In this document: positions 31,010 through 33,410 of the stretch, in pieces
Layout: each line of letters starts with the position of its first letter
Numbering within the stretch: the first letter of the stretch is position 1
From: Paucimonas sp.
GTDB lineage: Bacteria; Pseudomonadota; Gammaproteobacteria; Pseudomonadales; Pseudomonadaceae
Length of the DNA: 33,410 nt
Direction of reading: 5' to 3'
NCBI GenBank assembly: GCA_031253995.1
Contig: JAIRVG010000079.1
Location: forward strand, 1-33,410
Made by a program: the position numbers and the translations under genes
The notes under the pieces: generated by a model
What the model was told of the DNA's origin: nothing
What the model saw: only the letters and a program-made list of their open reading frames with translations
Databases searched by the model: none

Positions 31010-33199
31010 GTGGCCAACCGTTTCGCTGTTACTTGCCTTGCCGCCTTGGTGCTACAGGGCTGTGCCAACCCAGCTCACCCCCCCAGGCAAGCGGGCGACC
31101 TTATCCGCGAAGGTCTTTCGGGTACGGACGCTGAACGCCCTCGACAGGATGCCCCCGTTGCCCCTGAAGCCAACGTCATGCCGGCGCCACCTGCGGCCAC
31201 ACGCCAGCAGATTCTCACGGGCAACCGGCAGTTCATCGCCAATGTGCCTGCACGGGCGTCGGCCCAGCGCACCACGGAGGAGGGCCAGATCAGTCTCAAC
31301 TTCGTCAACCAGCCCATTGCTGCGGTAATCAACACCGTGTTGGGTGACGTGCTGCAAGCCGACTACAGCATTGCGCAGGGGGTTATGGGCGAGGTGTCGT
31401 TCTCCACCGCCAAACCCGTCGACAAAGGGCAGGCGCTGTCCATTCTGCAAACCCTTCTGGCGTGGACCAACAATGCGCTGGTGTTGCAGGAGGGACGTTA
31501 CTGGGTGGTGCCCGCCAGCCAGGCCGTAGCAGGGCAGTTGACACCCAAGGTGCGTGTGCCGGCGCCGGGTAGCGGCCTGAGTGCCCGCTTGTTCGTGCTC
31601 GACTACATCTCGGCGGTAGAGATGCGCAAGTTGCTCAAGCCGTTTGCACGGGAAAACGCCTTCTTGCTGGTTGACCCCTCGCGCAATGTGCTGGTGCTCA
31701 GCGGCACGCCCGACGAGCTTGCCAACTACCAGGACACCATCGACACCTTCGACCTCAATTGGTTGAAGGGCATGTCCATCGGGGTTTTCGGTTTGCAGCG
31801 CGCCAATGTCGGTGAACTCATGCCCGAACTCAACCAACTGTTCGGCCCACGGGGAGCGACGCCCCTGGCCGGGATGGTGCGCTTCCTGCCGATTGAGCGT
31901 ACCAACGCCATTGTCGCGATTTCGTCACAACCTGAGTACCTCAATGAAGTCGGTCGCTGGATCGACACCATTGACCAAGGCGGCGGCTATGAACCGCAGA
32001 TGTATGTGTATGACGTGCGCAACATGAAGGCCAGCGACCTGGCGCGCTATCTGCGCCAGATCTATGGCAGCGAGAGCCCGGATAACAGTGGCAAAGGGCA
32101 GGTAGCACCGGGCTTGCGTACCCTTACCCTGTCCTCAGGTCAGGGCTTGGGATCAATGACTGCCGGCACGCCGATGTCCAGCTCCCAGGACGCCATGGCC
32201 AGGTCGCGCGCGTCCCAGGACAGTGAGCAAGACCCGGGCATGGATGAAGAAAACACGCCATCGTCCAGTACTGGTCATGGAGGTAATGGGCAGAACGACA
32301 GCCAGGTACGTATCACTGCCCAACGCAGCAACAACCAGTTGCTGGTGCGCTGCCGACCGACCCAGTGGCAGGAAATCCAGGCCGCCATTCGGCGCCTGGA
32401 CAACCCGCCGCTTCAGGTGCAGATCGAAACACGCATTCTGGAAGTCAGCCTGGACGATGGCTTGGACCTGGGCGTGCAATGGTACCTGGGGCGCTTGGCA
32501 GGCAATGCGGGCACTGAAGGCATCCAGAACGTGCCCGGTAGCCAGGGGGCCCTGGGTGGCGGTGGTGCGGCACTCAAGGCCACGGATTCGCTGTTCTATT
32601 CGTTCGTCAGCAATAACCTGCAAGTTGCCCTGCACGCGTTGGAAACCAGTGGCAACACCCGCGTACTTTCGGCTCCGTCGATGGTGGTGCTGAACAACCA
32701 GAGCGCGCAGATCCAGGTGGGTGACAACATCCCGATCAACCAGACCAGCATCAACCTGGATAACACGTCGATCACCACCAGCAGCGTGCAGTACGTGCAA
32801 ACCGGCGTCATCCTCGACGTGGTGCCGCGGATCAACCCGGGTGGGTTGGTGTACATGGACATCCAGCAGCAGGTCAGCGATGCCAGCAAGGTGGTGGACA
32901 GTAACGGCAACCCCAGTATTTCGACCCGTGCGGTGTCTACTCAGGTGGCGGTGCAAAGTGGCCAGACGGTGCTGCTTGGCGGCCTGATCAAACAGAACCA
33001 GGCTGACAGCCGCAGTGGTGTGCCGTGGTTGGGGCGTGTGCCTGGGCTGGGTTGGTTATTCAGCAATACGCAACGGAGCCAGGCGCGCACTGAACTGATT
33101 GTGTTGATTACGCCGAAGGTAGTGGGGGACGCCAGTACGGCGCGGCAGGTGACGGATGAGTATCGGCAGCAACTGCAACTGATTCGGCCTGAATTGTGA
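31010..33199 (+). CDS. gspD: Type II secretion lipo-secretin GspD
   Basis: This 729-residue outer-membrane channel has N0 to N3 domains in order: N0 from about 75 (ISLNFVNQPIAAVINTVLGD), N1 near 160-230 (FVLDYISAVEMRKLLKPFA), N2 around 240-310 and N3 around 320-450. A Ser/Gln/Gly-rich insertion sits in N3, before the secretin core (about 460-715, with LSAPSMVVLNNQSAQIQVGDNIP and TVLLGGLIK). GTG 31010 is chosen because AAGGAT lies at 30995-31000, giving a clean lipoprotein signal with lipobox LQGC (C18). ATG 30974 lacks a ribosome site. The lipidated N-terminus is like P. aeruginosa HxcQ, which needs no pilotin. The tail is short. Confidence 0.93.
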   Translation: MANRFAVTCLAALVLQGCANPAHPPRQAGDLIREGLSGTDAERPRQDAPVAPEANVMPAPPAATRQQILTGNRQFIANVPARASAQRTTEEGQISLNFVNQPIAAVINTVLGDVLQADYSIAQGVMGEVSFSTAKPVDKGQALSILQTLLAWTNNALVLQEGRYWVVPASQAVAGQLTPKVRVPAPGSGLSARLFVLDYISAVEMRKLLKPFARENAFLLVDPSRNVLVLSGTPDELANYQDTIDTFDLNWLKGMSIGVFGLQRANVGELMPELNQLFGPRGATPLAGMVRFLPIERTNAIVAISSQPEYLNEVGRWIDTIDQGGGYEPQMYVYDVRNMKASDLARYLRQIYGSESPDNSGKGQVAPGLRTLTLSSGQGLGSMTAGTPMSSSQDAMARSRASQDSEQDPGMDEENTPSSSTGHGGNGQNDSQVRITAQRSNNQLLVRCRPTQWQEIQAAIRRLDNPPLQVQIETRILEVSLDDGLDLGVQWYLGRLAGNAGTEGIQNVPGSQGALGGGGAALKATDSLFYSFVSNNLQVALHALETSGNTRVLSAPSMVVLNNQSAQIQVGDNIPINQTSINLDNTSITTSSVQYVQTGVILDVVPRINPGGLVYMDIQQQVSDASKVVDSNGNPSISTRAVSTQVAVQSGQTVLLGGLIKQNQADSRSGVPWLGRVPGLGWLFSNTQRSQARTELIVLITPKVVGDASTARQVTDEYRQQLQLIRPEL

Positions 33200-33223
33200 G
33201 GTGTCGTTGCTGCTTGCCTGACA

Positions 33224-33254
33224 CGAGGGATCAGGGCAGAGCCCTGTTCCCTCG
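33224..33254 (+). terminator. Hairpin downstream of gspD
   Basis: CGAGGGA-T-CAGGGC (33224-33237) pairs with GCCCTG-T-TCCCTCG (33241-33254), 13 base pairs with one T-T mismatch and a three-base loop, 25 bases past the gspD stop. Only a weak T-run follows. It probably marks the 3' end of the gsp transcript. Confidence 0.6.
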
Positions 33255-33290
33255 TTGAAACAAGACAGTGAGAGCCTTAGGCTTTGTACG

Positions 33291-33410
33291 AAAAGTGCCT
33301 GCGCGACGATCAGGCTGCGTTGAAAACAGGCTCGGAATGCTCATTGACAACCAGTCAACTCCGCTTCCTCGCCTGTTTTCGCCTTGCCTGATCGCCGCTC
33401 GGCGACTTTT
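33291..33410. repeat. Large imperfect palindrome at the window end
   Basis: The sequence is symmetric about base 33351. Perfect paired blocks are GAAAACAGGC (33322-33331) with GCCTGTTTTC (33371-33380), CGATCAGGC (33307-33315) with GCCTGATCG (33386-33394), and TTGAC (33344-33348) with GTCAA (33354-33358). AAAAGT (33291-33296) faces ACTTTT at the edge. The symmetry probably continues past the end of the window. The sequence just before it (AGAGCCTTAGGCTTTGTACG) looks like an insertion-sequence end, but that is only an impression. Confidence 0.65.

Noticed and set aside
1..33410. CRISPR arrays, rRNA genes, prophage genes
   Set aside because: No regularly spaced repeats, rRNA sequences or phage structural genes were seen.

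Overview
The window looks like a Pseudomonas chromosome (P. putida / P. aeruginosa group). The tol-pal end (tolB-pal-cpoB), queE-queC-tRNA-Lys, and the run nadA / bepA-like / TusA-like / PerM / bcp-gcvR / dapA-bamC-MBL-purC / tRNA-Ser follow the gene order known from Pseudomonas. Most of the window is high-GC, and many long open frames antisense to real genes are only shadows of this.

Layout. 1-1533: cell-envelope genes, with the 3' end of tolB, then pal and cpoB, closed by a clear terminator. 1534-3169: queuosine precursor genes queE and queC, then tRNA-Lys(UUU) with its own promoter and terminator. 3182-7200: a minus-strand iron-type cell-surface-signalling module (ECF sigma factor, FecR anti-sigma, TonB receptor with an N-terminal signalling domain), with a REP-like palindrome after the receptor. 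7216-9168: a minus-strand two-gene signalling unit, a response regulator with a CheC/CheX-like domain and a PAS-GGDEF diguanylate cyclase. 9625-13591: an oxaloacetate decarboxylase-type enzyme, UDP-glucose 6-dehydrogenase (convergent) and a DUF945 protein. 13812-22741: conserved housekeeping genes for NAD, outer-membrane quality control, sulfur carrier, peroxiredoxin, glycine-cleavage regulation, lysine/diaminopimelate, BamC and purines. 22835-22924: tRNA-Ser(CGA).

23302-33199, directly downstream of tRNA-Ser, is an 11-gene type II secretion cluster in the order K-E-F-G-H-I-J-L-M-C-D. Genes E to C are joined by stop/start overlaps or very short gaps. Bases and codons look less GC-rich than in the housekeeping block. 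The set holds a pseudopilus (G, H, I, J, K), an ATPase (E), an inner-membrane platform (F, L, M), a short PDZ-less GspC-like linker and a secretin that appears to be a lipoprotein. No prepilin peptidase, pilotin or secreted substrate gene is seen here, so it would need a shared PilD/XcpA peptidase encoded elsewhere. The most interesting points are a Fur-box-like palindrome on the -10 element of the gspE promoter (a possibly iron-controlled T2SS), a self-piloting-type lipo-secretin, a GspE without the tetracysteine zinc site, and a roughly 120-base imperfect palindrome that ends the window and looks like part of a mobile or repeat element.
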